Positions 26,085-36,378 of a stretch of 64,000 bases of DNA are shown here, one piece after another. Source of the DNA: Butyrivibrio proteoclasticus B316 (GTDB lineage: Bacteria; Bacillota; Clostridia; Lachnospirales; Lachnospiraceae); contig NC_014389.1 of assembly GCF_000145035.1 (NCBI RefSeq), forward strand, positions 297,400 to 361,399, in the 5' to 3' direction. The notes beneath the pieces were generated by a model that was not told the origin of the DNA, searched no databases, and was given only the letters and a program-made list of their open reading frames with translations. A program made the translations under genes and the position numbers. The stretch's first letter is position 1. Every line of letters begins with the position of its first letter.

Positions 26085-26405
26085 TTACTTTACAAGATAT
26101 TCTCTTGCTTCTTTCCCAAATGAAGTGAAGCTGTCTGGAGCGTTAATAAAATCTCCATTTACTTCACCGCCCTCGTCATCTCCATATACCGGGAATACGA
26201 GGATCTCGTCAAGCGAGCTCATATCTTTTGAAAACATGAACTGGATCTCTCCGAAGATATAACTATCATCTTCTTCAAGGCAATCATTCTTTGGAACTTT
26301 CCCTGCGTCTTCAAAAATCTTTTTAAGATCTTCCTTTGATACTTTTGCAAGGGCCATGTTGCAGCTGTTCATTTCTGTAATAGTGTCATAAAACTCAATC
26401 TTCAT
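26085..26405 (-). CDS. Hypothetical protein, 106 residues
   Basis: MKIEFYDTITEMNSCNMALAK..., with AAGGAGAGAAAG upstream. Acidic, mixed alpha/beta. Follows the DUF5688 gene by 17 bp in one operon. No family recognised. Confidence 0.6.
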   Translation of the reverse strand: MKIEFYDTITEMNSCNMALAKVSKEDLKKIFEDAGKVPKNDCLEEDDSYIFGEIQFMFSKDMSSLDEILVFPVYGDDEGGEVNGDFINAPDSFTSFGKEAREYLVK

Positions 26406-26422
26406 CTTTCTCTCCTTGTTAT

Positions 26423-27343
26423 TTAACCCGCAAGTTCTTCAAGTCTGCCATCCCTGATAACATAAGGCCTGTCAGACAAGTATTCTGTTGAAGGAAGTAC
26501 AGTCTTGTTTACATCCATGATCATAGCTTTCAGATCGTCTACTTTTCTCTCTTCGAGCATACTAATTGGCAAAACGATAACCTCATTAAGACTGCTTGGG
26601 ATTATAAAGAAATCTTCGCCAAGTCTTTCCCTAATAGCATCTGCCACGCCATTATACAATATGGCCACTGCTCCCTGTTCGCAGTTTACAGTGTTGATAA
26701 CCAAAAATTTTTCCAGTCCCCTTAAGTCAACCGGCATCCAGCACCCTTTCTGCCTAAGTATGTCGTTCATGCTTACGATTCTTGGTGGATTGATCACCGG
26801 GCTGTTTTTAATCGCTGTTTCAAACAATTCTTTTTCAGTGACGCCAATATGCTCTAGCTGGGCTTTTGTGATAGGGATAGAGCCTTCTGCTTCAGGAACA
26901 AGATATCTTACCATTACAGAAAGCTCATCATTGAGCTTCTTGTGAACAAAACCAGGGTTTTTATTGACGTTGTGGTTATATATAAAAGCAGCAATGCCCT
27001 CTAAAAAATCGTCCCTGTTCTCGAATTTCTCTATCGCGCGCGCCACGCTTGAAGAGTTCTTATATTGCTCTGATTCAAATGCATTCCTGAATATTTCAAT
27101 GCCTTCGACAAAGTAATCTTCCTCTGTTGTCCGACCATTTTCTATTGCAAGAACATGATCCTTTGTAATAGATATAGTAGGGGCAATGCGGTCATCTTTA
27201 TTCTTCTTGCAGGTGATAGCTAGTGCCTCAGGGCCCATATTGAGCTTATATCCAGGTCTTATATCTGGATAATAACCTTCTTCTGCAAGCCTTTCTGCAA
27301 ACTTTTTAGCCAGTTCTTCAACTTTTTTTACCATTTTATCCAT
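26423..27343 (-). CDS. DUF5688-family protein
   Basis: 306 residues from MDKMVKKVEEL (ATAAGGAGAATAAC). Contains VMVRYLVPEA, FFIIPSSLNEVIVLP and a C-terminal NKTVLPSTEYLSDRPYVI block. The 43220 gene shares the same architecture (YILPSSIHECIMVP, KECVPKEDLLSDNAYHY). DUF5688 proteins are common in Lachnospiraceae, and no function is known to me. Confidence 0.75.
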   Translation of the reverse strand: MDKMVKKVEELAKKFAERLAEEGYYPDIRPGYKLNMGPEALAITCKKNKDDRIAPTISITKDHVLAIENGRTTEEDYFVEGIEIFRNAFESEQYKNSSSVARAIEKFENRDDFLEGIAAFIYNHNVNKNPGFVHKKLNDELSVMVRYLVPEAEGSIPITKAQLEHIGVTEKELFETAIKNSPVINPPRIVSMNDILRQKGCWMPVDLRGLEKFLVINTVNCEQGAVAILYNGVADAIRERLGEDFFIIPSSLNEVIVLPISMLEERKVDDLKAMIMDVNKTVLPSTEYLSDRPYVIRDGRLEELAG

Positions 27344-27473
27344 GTTATTCTCCTTATATTTAGCTCTCATTAAAATGTCCATCAAATTCATTATGTCAAA
27401 TATTAAGTACAATAAAACGGACCTCGTGCTACAACATTAAAAAGGATCCTTACGTCAGTCAAAGAGGTATTTT

Positions 27474-27946
27474 ATGGAAAGCATGACGATATATTCACAG
27501 AAAACGGATTTCCACTTATGGGAGAGCCGACTATCGAAGATATAGAAAAAATAGAAGGAGATAAGATCTGCTTAAGCCATGACCTGGCAAGGGTAAAGCC
27601 ATCTATTCTGTTAAGGATGAGGATGGAAACCGACACCTCGTAGAAGAGGATATACCCAAAGTAAGTCCAAAGGACAGAAGCCAGATTCAAATGTGAACTT
27701 GCGCACGCAAAACAGGAAGCTGAGCTTGAAAGATAGGCGCAGCTTCCTGATATCGGCAAACATTTTTATTTTGTCGACAAGGCATCTCACCAGGTACGTG
27801 AAGTCGAAATTGTTGAATATATCCCCTGGATTTCTTCTGGCCCAATAGTAAAAGATACTACAACTGGGGACTTTTATTTAGGGGTAAAAAGAGACGAGCT
27901 GTTTGAACTTTCAGAATACGATAAGGCTCTTGGCAGGCTCAATTAG
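27474..27946 (+). pseudogene. Decayed plus-strand gene
   Basis: Coding-like pieces in changing frames: ENGFPLMGEPTIEDIEKIEG, then VKDEDGNRHLVEEDIPKV, then KHFYFVDKASHQVREVEIV...SEYDKALGRLN with a stop at 27944-27946. Several frameshifts break it. No family recognised. Confidence 0.55.
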
Positions 27947-27984
27947 AGTCCCTGCCAAAGCAGTTTTTATGACTGTAATAGAGC

Positions 27985-29664
27985 TTAATATGCCATTGAA
28001 TCGCGTATTCCTTGCTTTATTTTCTTCACATCAATCTTATCAACGCTTCCTGGCTCGAGAATATATTCTAGCATATCTTCCTCATCAATCTTCTGCCAGT
28101 CAAGGAATATCTTAAGCGCAGGGGTTAAATCCTTCATCTTTTTAAGCTCATTAACAGTATTAGGGATCTGTCTTTTGCATTTGCTTGTCTGTATACGGAA
28201 ATATTCCTCTGCTGCTCTCTTTGACCTTGTGTACTTAACTTCTGCTATGGTTTTTGCGATAAGCTCTCTGTATGTTGCAAGGTGGTCTACTGCATAGATG
28301 TCTTCTTCACTTATCTCGTTTACTTTCTTCCAAAGCGCATCAAAAGCAACCTGATCCTCAGCTTCAAGTTCGTCCTCTATAAACTTTCGCATAAGTATCT
28401 GCTCTTTTTTTGTCAGCTCATGCTTTATTTCGTCAAGAAGTCTTTCTGCCCTCTCTTTCTTCGTTGGATGGGCTCTTTTTATTCTCCTCTTTCCTTCAGG
28501 GGCGAGATGGAACAGGGATTTTCTGTGAAGGTTGTCAACTATGTCAAAGACAACGCATCTGTTCTTCGAGCCTGTTGAAAGGGCCCTTCCAAACTGCTGA
28601 ATATATATCTGCGATGATGTGGTACATCTGTACATAACGATGCCTGTAAGATCTTCTACATGATAGCCCATGTTGAGCATGTCAACACAGGCAATAAGGT
28701 CTATTGTTTTTCTGTGGTGCTTTAGGTTTAGATTATTTATATTATTCTGAGTCGTTTTGTTTTCCGATGTCACTACAAGTGTATTTACCGTATAGCCCGG
28801 AAATGCCTCTTTAAACCACTCTTCTACCTTTGTATATCTTTCAAGGAGTTTCTTTATATTTGGGAAAAAGACAATGTACTTCATGTAAGACTTTGCACTG
28901 ACATATTTATCCGTGGTCTTTTTCATTATCTTGGGGATATTATGGACGTTACTTACTTCAAAGAGCCTGGATTTTAAGACTTCATCAACGACAATGTTAT
29001 TCTTATCCTGTCCGGTAAGCCTTGCTGCCTGCTTAAAACTCGTCTCGATGTCATATGTACAGTAGATATAGATTGGCATTTTGATGATGCCGTCCTGTAT
29101 AGCATCATGGAGCGTGTATTGGAAGACGCAGATACCCCTGAAGAACTCTGCAATGACGTCGAATGCATCCATCCTTTCAGGGGTTGCTGTTGCTCCTATT
29201 ATGTGGGAATTTTTCTGATAATACATAAGCCAAAGGGCTCTCGTTTTGGTAAGCTCGCCTCCAAGACGGTGTGCCTCATCCATGATTATGAGGCTGTACA
29301 GAGGAAGTTCTTTTATCTGCTTTTTATCCATTCGCGCAAGCTTTGTATAAGTCATGAACCTGATGTTGTGGTAATCAAGTTCATATCCAAGTTCATCATA
29401 TATAGCTTTCTTTTCCTCAGCTTCCGATTCATCTTCATCTTCAATTTCCCATGTCTCATCTATTGCATGCATGGCAGTTTTTTTGATGATCTCTGCAGGA
29501 TAAAGGTAAAGAACGGTGTCATATTCCTGGGCAATTTCAGAAAGAAGCCAAGTTTTACCAAATCCTGTACAGCGAGGGACAGCACATCTGTTAAAAAGAG
29601 ATAGTTTGTTTTTTAGATCTTCTTTGGTTCTGTTTCTTACGGCTTCAAGAATATCAGTGCTCAT
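27985..29664 (-). CDS. Superfamily 2 DEAH-box helicase
   Basis: 559 residues. Walker A in RCTGFGKTW, Walker B MDEAHRLGG, motif III GATATPER, and motif VI IQQFGRALSTG. C-terminal ~180 residues are helical and charged. The architecture fits type III restriction or UvrB-like ATP-dependent translocases without a nuclease domain. Its ATG overlaps the stop of the module protein encoded upstream (ATGAGCACTGA shared), so the two are translationally coupled and may work together. Confidence 0.85.
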   Translation of the reverse strand: MSTDILEAVRNRTKEDLKNKLSLFNRCAVPRCTGFGKTWLLSEIAQEYDTVLYLYPAEIIKKTAMHAIDETWEIEDEDESEAEEKKAIYDELGYELDYHNIRFMTYTKLARMDKKQIKELPLYSLIIMDEAHRLGGELTKTRALWLMYYQKNSHIIGATATPERMDAFDVIAEFFRGICVFQYTLHDAIQDGIIKMPIYIYCTYDIETSFKQAARLTGQDKNNIVVDEVLKSRLFEVSNVHNIPKIMKKTTDKYVSAKSYMKYIVFFPNIKKLLERYTKVEEWFKEAFPGYTVNTLVVTSENKTTQNNINNLNLKHHRKTIDLIACVDMLNMGYHVEDLTGIVMYRCTTSSQIYIQQFGRALSTGSKNRCVVFDIVDNLHRKSLFHLAPEGKRRIKRAHPTKKERAERLLDEIKHELTKKEQILMRKFIEDELEAEDQVAFDALWKKVNEISEEDIYAVDHLATYRELIAKTIAEVKYTRSKRAAEEYFRIQTSKCKRQIPNTVNELKKMKDLTPALKIFLDWQKIDEEDMLEYILEPGSVDKIDVKKIKQGIRDSMAY

Positions 29665-30922
29665 TCATGTCTCCTTTTTCAAAATGGTTTGCGTAGTGTG
29701 AACGTATTTCTTCCTTCGTGAACGCATATTCATTATTGCAGCATGGGCATTTGAATGCATAATATGAAATACCATCTATTTCAAATAAAACTTTCTTGCC
29801 TGATGTAGAGTATACTTTAGATGTATTGTTGGGAATTATGAGAGCTTCCCTTATCCCCCATCCGAGTTTTAACCGGTCTTTTATAACTCCTTTTTTCTGT
29901 CCCCAATGCTCCGCCATTTCGACTTTGCTTTTATATACATTTCCAAGGTGGTCAGTGCAAGTATAAATGTCTTTTGTGGTCAATGCTTTTTCTAAAGACC
30001 ACCCGTCATATATAATTCTATGGCGATATGTTTTATCACTCACGCCCCAGTGCTGGCACATTTTGATTTCAGATTCAAATACGTTTCCTAAATGATCAGT
30101 GCATGTTTTTCTTCTTGCATAATCGCCCTTTGATAAAATTCTTTCTAGTGGCCAATCACTTCTTTTACGTGACTCGTATTGTGATAGTGTTATTCCGTGA
30201 TGTTTGCACATTTCTGTTATGGATTCAAATTCATTTCCAAGATGGTCTGTACAACGCACTTTTACCGAGACTTTAGGTGTTAAGGCTTCTTTTAAGCTGA
30301 CGCATTTTTTAATATCCCTTGTAAAGGCATGTCTTTCCACTCCATGAAAGGCACACATTTCATCCAAAGTCGAGAATTTATTTCCCAAGTGGTCAAACCA
30401 TTCCCTTTTCAATGTCTGTTTTTCTTTTTTTGTCCTGCAGAATATTTTGCCATCTGAATCTTTTTTGTAATATATTGCTGCCTTGCAGAGAGCTTCTTCG
30501 ATAGTTTTTCCCGCACGTAGTCTTTGATAATATGTGTTTTCGCTTACGCCATGAAATGCACACATTTCTTTTTGGGTGTTAAAAACATTTCCAAGATGGT
30601 CTATGTATTTTTCTTTATTGTGTGGATTTAGGGCTTCTTCTAACGATTTGCCACTTTTTAGCCGGTTTAGGTATAAAGAATAGCTAACGCCATGATACCT
30701 GCACATGTCCGTTGCTGTTTCAAATTTACGTCCAAAATGATCTTTAAATACTTTATGAACAGGCTTAATCATCAGCGCATCTTGCAAAGACCATCCATTC
30801 TCCATTCTTTTGTGAAGCCTCACACGACTAAAGCCGCGTGCTTCCTATTGCCACAATCTACGTTGTGGTTGCCTTTTAGGGCATCGGACTACGTTTCTGC
30901 CCATACGGCTAAAACTCAGTAC

Positions 30923-32245
30923 TTAGGCAACTAATATGTTGTCTAAGACCGCATTTAAGCTAATAAGGTCAGCTAACGTGCAGGTGCTTCTCTTAGAGCA
31001 CTGAGGGACTTTAGCCTCAATGTCCAACCTGTCCGTCACCGAACAGGATTTAAAAATTTCTCGTATATAATAGCGGGCTGCTATATTATACGAAGCATTA
31101 AGATCGCAGTTGTATGTTTTGCCATTTTGGAATCTACACAAACTGTATGTGGGCATATCTGCGTCCTTACCTCGAAGAACTCTGCCACTGCCATCGAAAG
31201 CTAGTCGTGATGTCCCCCATGCGCAAATATGAGATATCCTCATACTAAGTCTGTGAGCCTTGTCTGTTACCATAGATTGCACGTACTTTGCCTTCCACAT
31301 ATGGAGCTTTTGTTTCTTAGAGCCACGCTTTTTACCTGCAAGGTCCAAGTGTTCAAAAACTATGGTGTCAGCATTGTACATTACGGCTGTATCTATGATA
31401 AAGTTAGCTGTTTTAACAGCTATATCATCGTTAATACCTTTAGCTTTAGCCCACAGCCTCGGCATCTTACGGTTGCCATATTGCTGGGCTTTCTTTATAC
31501 GGTTTACAGCATGGTTCAAACGGTCTGTTTCCCTTGGCAGTCTAAGGAAACGTCTGCCGTAGATAGTGCCTTTTGAATCCATGATGCAACACGTACATGC
31601 TGAATTTAAACCAAGGTCAACGCCAACTACAAGGCTGTTTGTATCTGTAAGAGTAGCCTTTTCTTCAAACGGGAAGTCTAAAAACCATTCTTTACCCCGT
31701 TTCTGAAGCGTAGGAGCGCACATCTTACGACCATTACACCTATGATAGATATAATCCATGTCTGATTTACGAAGATTAATGGATAGCCAATTCCATGTAT
31801 TGTTATGGTATATCTTAATCTGTGCAGAATAATCGTCTGCGAGATTATACATTCCTATGCGATATAGGGATGGATACACGTACCCACAGTTATTAAGAGT
31901 AGGTTTCTTACCATTAGGATTTAACTTCCAGTTAGCAAGGTTAGATTTATAAGATGATACTTTGCCTATAGCTTCAGATATTGCTGCTCTGCGTATATAT
32001 GACGGCATCTTATAGAATCTGGAATCGAAATCGTATTTAGGAGAAGAGTTCTCTTTGGTTTTATGACAAAGCGACTCTACATGCATCATTTGAGCCTGAT
32101 TACCTTTTATGACAGAAACTAAGTCCCATTCAGCTAGGCATACATCCATAAGAAAATTGACAGCATCCCTGTATATAGTTACGGTCTCAGAAAATATATG
32201 ATTGTATTGTTTTATTTTAACGGAATACGTGGAGTATATCTTCAT
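30923..32245 (-). CDS. tnpB: TnpB with intact RuvC triad
   Basis: 440 residues. RuvC-I VVGVDLGLNSA, RuvC-II DTIVFEHLDLAG, RuvC-III CDLNASYNIAARYY: the acidic triad is complete, unlike the two lone TnpBs. It lies 3 bp after tnpA. Likely an active RNA-guided nuclease that favours retention of the element. Confidence 0.92.
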   Translation of the reverse strand: MKIYSTYSVKIKQYNHIFSETVTIYRDAVNFLMDVCLAEWDLVSVIKGNQAQMMHVESLCHKTKENSSPKYDFDSRFYKMPSYIRRAAISEAIGKVSSYKSNLANWKLNPNGKKPTLNNCGYVYPSLYRIGMYNLADDYSAQIKIYHNNTWNWLSINLRKSDMDYIYHRCNGRKMCAPTLQKRGKEWFLDFPFEEKATLTDTNSLVVGVDLGLNSACTCCIMDSKGTIYGRRFLRLPRETDRLNHAVNRIKKAQQYGNRKMPRLWAKAKGINDDIAVKTANFIIDTAVMYNADTIVFEHLDLAGKKRGSKKQKLHMWKAKYVQSMVTDKAHRLSMRISHICAWGTSRLAFDGSGRVLRGKDADMPTYSLCRFQNGKTYNCDLNASYNIAARYYIREIFKSCSVTDRLDIEAKVPQCSKRSTCTLADLISLNAVLDNILVA

Positions 32246-32248
32246 GTG

Positions 32249-32677
32249 TTACTTTTCTTTCTGACTGCTTATATAATTAGTGACCTGCTCTTTAGTGCGC
32301 TCACTTACAGTTGCTACAAAATATGATGGATTCCATAAATGTCCACCCCAAAGCTTAGTTTTGATTTCTGGATGCGTAAGAAACAGCCATCTTGCAGTAT
32401 TGCCTTTGAATACTTTAATTGCATCTGAAATCCTACATTGAGGCTTACATTCTATAAGCATATGTATATGGTCAGGCATTGTTTCCATAGCAAGGATTTT
32501 AATGCCTAAATCTTCGGCTGTACGGTAAAGATGTTCTTTAACATCTGACTCTATATTGCCAATAATAACCTTCTTACGATACTTGGTACACCATACTATA
32601 TGGTACTGCAAGCAGTATACATATCCTCTACCATGCGTCACATCTGAATTTATTGTAAATATGCTATATTTATCCAT
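32249..32677 (-). CDS. tnpA: IS200/IS605 Y1 transposase TnpA
   Basis: 142 residues. HUH motif in MPDHIHMLIE, and the catalytic Tyr in NPSYFVATVS. Length is typical. It is the only tnpA seen in the window and could also mobilise, in trans, elements lacking one, but its element ends differ from theirs. Confidence 0.93.
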   Translation of the reverse strand: MDKYSIFTINSDVTHGRGYVYCLQYHIVWCTKYRKKVIIGNIESDVKEHLYRTAEDLGIKILAMETMPDHIHMLIECKPQCRISDAIKVFKGNTARWLFLTHPEIKTKLWGGHLWNPSYFVATVSERTKEQVTNYISSQKEK

Positions 32678-33744
32678 GTCTGCATAATACCATACGTAAT
32701 TAGCAGAGTCAAGAAAAGGCGGCTAACTCATGACTAAAGTCACGAGTGTGCGCCGCCAATGTTATCAAATGTTCCTTGTGCTATTTGATAATGTTTGAGC
32801 ATGGCGCTTTTTGAGGCAAATATATTTCCTAAATGGTCTGTATATTCAGCGATTCTATCTTCTGCCAACAGTTTCTTCAGGTTTCCTCCTGATTTTATGC
32901 AGGCGCTAATTGCTTTGGGGCTTTTCCCGTAATATCTTGCCATGGCAACCATTGACTTAAACTCGTTACCCAAATGATCCTTGCACGGCTTTGAACCCGC
33001 ATTTCCATGGTCTACAGGCAGCATTAGTGCTTCTTCAAGAGGCATTTTGTTTCTTAACCGATATTCAAGGCATTTAAGAGGTATCTTATATGCTTTTGCC
33101 ATTTCTTTGATGGATAGATATTCGTTACCAAGATGATCTTTTACTTTTAATTCTTCTCTGGGAGCGCCGACGGGTGTTGTGAGAGCTTTTTCTAAAGACC
33201 ACTTTTGTTCATTTAATCTATCAGATAAAATGTCGGGATCTATACCATAAGCTCTTGCCATGGCAGAACGAGATTTATATGTTTTTCCAAGATGGTCTGT
33301 ACAGAAATATGTTTTTAATGGTCTTGTCAATGCATCTTCAAGACTGTCCCCACGTTCTATGCGGTCTAAAAAAGTCCATTGATTGATTCCATATGCCATA
33401 CACATAGCTGTCTGTGATGGATATGAATTACCCAAATGATCGAAAACAGTAGTATCTTTTTTGCTTGTCAGAGCATCCTTTAGGCTCATGCCATTCTGAA
33501 TATTTTTCTTATATGTACAGAACGCAATATGGTGTGCTTTGCACATTTCACTTTGGTTTGCATACACTTGCCCTAAGTGATCCGTACATTGCGATTTGCA
33601 GCCAGCCGGAGTTAGCAACGCTTTTTTTAAAGGCCAATTATTCTTTAATCTGTTTTGCAGAGTATCTGACCGCAGATTATAATGCGCAGCCATTTTGCCA
33701 AAGCTTTCATATTCATTTCCAAGGTGATCTTTGCATGCATGAAC

Positions 33745-33957
33745 TCATCCTCTTAGTCTGTATAGAAAAGCAATACATTTATCTATCGCCTTATTTTTCA
33801 GGCTTTTCTTTTTAGGAATAGTTAAAGCTTTTTCAAAACTATACTCCCGGCGAGGGTAGATGTGCATTTTTGATGCGTCAATACCATAATATTTACACAT
33901 TTCCTTTACGCTAGAATAGTTATTTCCAAGATGAACAGTAACTTTGGTATTAGTCAC
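33745..33957 (-). CDS. Single-module protein, 70 residues
   Basis: One module (VHLGNNYSSVKEMCKYYGIDA...EYSFEKALTIPKKK), then a tail AFLYRLRG. Overlaps the stop of the 34856 gene. The DNA at its end (TTGCTTTTCT...AAGAGG) resembles the end of the 34870-35012 fragment and serves as the binding site for the next gene. May be a remnant of a longer array. Confidence 0.5.
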   Translation of the reverse strand: MTNTKVTVHLGNNYSSVKEMCKYYGIDASKMHIYPRREYSFEKALTIPKKKSLKNKAIDKCIAFLYRLRG

Positions 33958-34856
33958 AGCCTTACCTCCTTGTTTTTAACATGCATAAGTGTATGTGACC
34001 TCATTTCAGCTTCAGTAAAGACATGTTCTTCTTTGCATATAGGGCATTCGCAGTAATAATACATAATTCCATCCATTTCAAATGCCTTACCATGATGCTT
34101 ACAAAGAAACTCCTTCCCCGTAGGGATAAGCAGTGCTTCTTCCTGTGTATATCCTGACTCTATCCGTTTTATGTATACGTCTCTTTTTATGCCATAGGTG
34201 TCACACATTTCAGTAATCGACTTGTATTTATTTTCCTTATGGTCTGTACAGAAAACTCTCCTTCCATCCTTTACAGTGAGCGCCTTTTCAAGACACCAAC
34301 CGTATTCAAGTCTGTGCCACACAACATCTACTTTTTGACCGTAAGCCTCTGCCCTTTTTTTATAGCTTCTGTATACCTTCCCGAGATGATCCGTACAGTA
34401 TTCTCCTTCCTTCAATGCTTCATAAGGGGCATCGCCTACTTTTATAGATAAGGCAGCGTCTTCATCCCAGCCACGACGTAGTCTGCTTTTATATGTCGAT
34501 TTGCTTATCCCATTTTCCTTAGCTTTTTCTTCATCAAAAGTTATCCTTGTTTTGTCAGGAGGCGTTATGAGTGCATCTTTAAGACTCCATCCCCTATCAA
34601 GACGCTCTTTTAAAGTGGATTTTTCGAGACCGTAAGCCCTTGCCATAGCTCTGAATGAAGGATAAGACTTTCCACGATGATCCTTGCACCCTACTCTTCT
34701 TTTGTTTCCATGATTTGAAGGTGTTGTCAGTGCTTCTTCAAGGCTCCATCCTGCAGATAGTCTTTCATCAACCGTGGTATTTCCAAGACCATAAGCCCTG
34801 GCACGTTCTTTTTTAGAGCCGTATTCTGTTCCGAGATGGTCAAGGCATTTAGGCAT
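33954..34856 (-). CDS. Tandem-module protein, five modules plus zinc finger
   Basis: 300 residues. Modules start at CLDHLGTEYGSK, CKDHRGKSYPSF, a degenerate EEKAKENGIS, CTDHLGKVYRSY and CTDHKENKYKSI, each with an R-L-x-x-G-W-S-L-E-x-A-L-type second half. The C-terminus is CECPICKEEHVF...MRSHTLMH, a C2H2-type finger. ATG 34856 follows AAGAGGGTAAGTTT. Intact, and the best single member for testing the family. Confidence 0.8.
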   Translation of the reverse strand: MPKCLDHLGTEYGSKKERARAYGLGNTTVDERLSAGWSLEEALTTPSNHGNKRRVGCKDHRGKSYPSFRAMARAYGLEKSTLKERLDRGWSLKDALITPPDKTRITFDEEKAKENGISKSTYKSRLRRGWDEDAALSIKVGDAPYEALKEGEYCTDHLGKVYRSYKKRAEAYGQKVDVVWHRLEYGWCLEKALTVKDGRRVFCTDHKENKYKSITEMCDTYGIKRDVYIKRIESGYTQEEALLIPTGKEFLCKHHGKAFEMDGIMYYYCECPICKEEHVFTEAEMRSHTLMHVKNKEVRL

Positions 34857-34869
34857 AAACTTACCCTCT

Positions 34870-35012
34870 TAGTCTGTACAGAAAAGCAATGTAGTCGGTT
34901 GCCCTGGACCGGTAGTCTACGTGTAGCCCGTGGATTTAAACCATAGTGCTCAGCCATTTCCTGCATTGATGAGTATTCTTTTCCTAAGTGGTCACGTACT
35001 TTCTCTAGTTGT
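34870..35012 (-). pseudogene. Single-module fragment without start codon
   Basis: Minus strand reads VRDHLGKEYSSMQEMAEHYG and then leaves the module pattern. No ATG in frame with a binding site was found. Probably debris from recombination between module arrays. Confidence 0.5.
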
Positions 35013-35018
35013 TATCTT

Positions 35019-36374
35019 TCAAATATCCTTGTTTTTTATATGCATGAGAGTGTGTGCTCTGATTTCTGGCTTGGTAAACATGTATTGAACTCCACATGCG
35101 TCACATTTGTAGCTATAATATTTTTCGCCATTAAAACTAAACTTTTCTTTTAGGTTTTGCCATTTCCAATGGCTAGGGATAAGAATGGCTTCTTCCAAGG
35201 AATATCCTTCTTTTAATCTAATCCGTGTTGTTGCATAGCAAGTACCATATGTATCCGATGCTTCTTTGATTGTTTTATATACTTTATCGTCAACGATATA
35301 TTGGAACGGTTTTACAGTCAGTGCTTCTAAAAGCGTCATACCATCCTTTATTCGGTTTCTAACTGCATTGTCACTTTGCCCATATGCAGAGCACATAGCT
35401 TTAAAGGTATCATAATGATTGCCAAAAGGATCTTTACATGATTTAAAAAGAGGATTTTTTGCAGCCAGCGCTTCTTCAAGTGATAATCCATGCTCCAATC
35501 GTTTTTTTATAGTTTCGTATGATATGGAATACGTTTCACAAATGGTTTTTATTTTTCTGTTTTCTGCGCATCTTTTTTCCTTACTTCTGTAATCTGATAA
35601 TATTTGCTCTAGTGGGATTCCCTTTTTTCTTTGGCGATAGAAGTATGCTGTTGATATGCCTGTTTCCTTTAAGAACTGTTTCAGACTGCCGTATAAAACT
35701 TTGCCATCAGCCGCAACTTTCACAGAATGCCTGTCGTGCCCGTTTTGAATAGTCAAAGCTTCTTCAAGCGTGAACCCATATCTTATTCGCTGAACGAGTC
35801 TTGTATATGGAACGCCATATATTTGAGCAAGCCTCTTAAGGCTATATTTTTCCCCTTTGTATATATACATGTCTTTAAAAAGCGGAGTTGTTAATGCGAC
35901 ATCTAAAGCCCATCCTTTTCTTAATCTACATCTAACGGTATTGTCGTTATGCCCATATGCTTCACACATTTTCTTGAATGATTCATATTCATTCCCTAAA
36001 TGATCCATACAGAGGATACTAGCAGCATTACTGGGACTTGCCGGATGAGTCAAAGCGTACTCAAGGGAGTAGCCGCACTTAATACGGGTTACAAATGTAC
36101 TTTGGTTAATGCCATAGCATTTGCACATTGCAGCTTGAGAAGAGAATGGATTACCAAGGTGGTCACAACATTTCATACATGCTTTCCTTTTAGATGAATA
36201 TGAATGTGTATAATTTATTTCTTTTATAAATTTCAGCGAGAAAACCCCTTCCGACATCGGTTGTGGGACGAGTAGAAACCATTTCCGATGTCATTGGTGA
36301 TGGTAGTTCATATTCCAATATTCATATATTTCTTTTTTAGATAAGAATTTATTGCCCAAATGAGCCTCATACAT
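35019..36374 (-). pseudogene. Tandem-module protein with miniature element in its first module
   Basis: Native start ATG 36374 (MYEAHLGNKFLSKKEIYEYW). Removing 36228-36311 joins TGG AAT to ATA AAA in frame and restores ~424 residues: ~8 modules, some degenerate, then KCDACGVQYMF...IRAHTLMH. With the insert, a shorter ORF starting inside the element (MSEGVFSLKF) could still give ~412 residues with most modules, so activity may survive. Confidence 0.7.
36228..36311 (+). repeat. Miniature element, internally deleted (84 bp)
   Basis: After TTTAT: GCGAGAAAACCCC, CCGAC/ATCGG, GTGGGACGAG, then the right end ATTTCCGATGTCATTGG and GGTAGTTCAT. The middle ~240 bp are absent. Confidence 0.8.
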
Positions 36375-36378
36375 TTGT

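Larger units (their letters stand above)
30818..32769 (-). mobile_element. IS200/IS605 element with tnpA and tnpB
   Basis: About 1.95 kb. The left end has GGCGGC...GCCGCC with an inner GACTTTAGTC hairpin, and the right end has CACACGAC/GCCGCGTG. tnpA and tnpB lie in the same direction. Boundaries were inferred from the module frame it interrupts and could be off by a few bases. Confidence 0.85.
29654..33733 (-). pseudogene. Tandem-module DNA-binding-like protein, split by IS200/IS605 element
   Basis: Two coding parts, ~33733-32770 and 30817-29654, separated by the element at 30818-32769. Joined, they give 13 modules of ~48 residues plus a C-terminal zinc finger (FKCPCCNNEYAF...H-x3-H). The interrupted seventh module reads QIAQGT + LHKRMENGWSLQ in frame, the right spacing for a module. 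The start also looks broken: GAGGATGAGTTC ATG is one base out of frame with CKDHLGN. Downstream it is coupled to the helicase. Probably inactive now. Confidence 0.75.

Noticed and set aside
32740..33693. 317-residue module protein as an intact gene
   Set aside because: Its last residues (FDNIGGAHS) come from the IS left end, and its continuation lies beyond the element.
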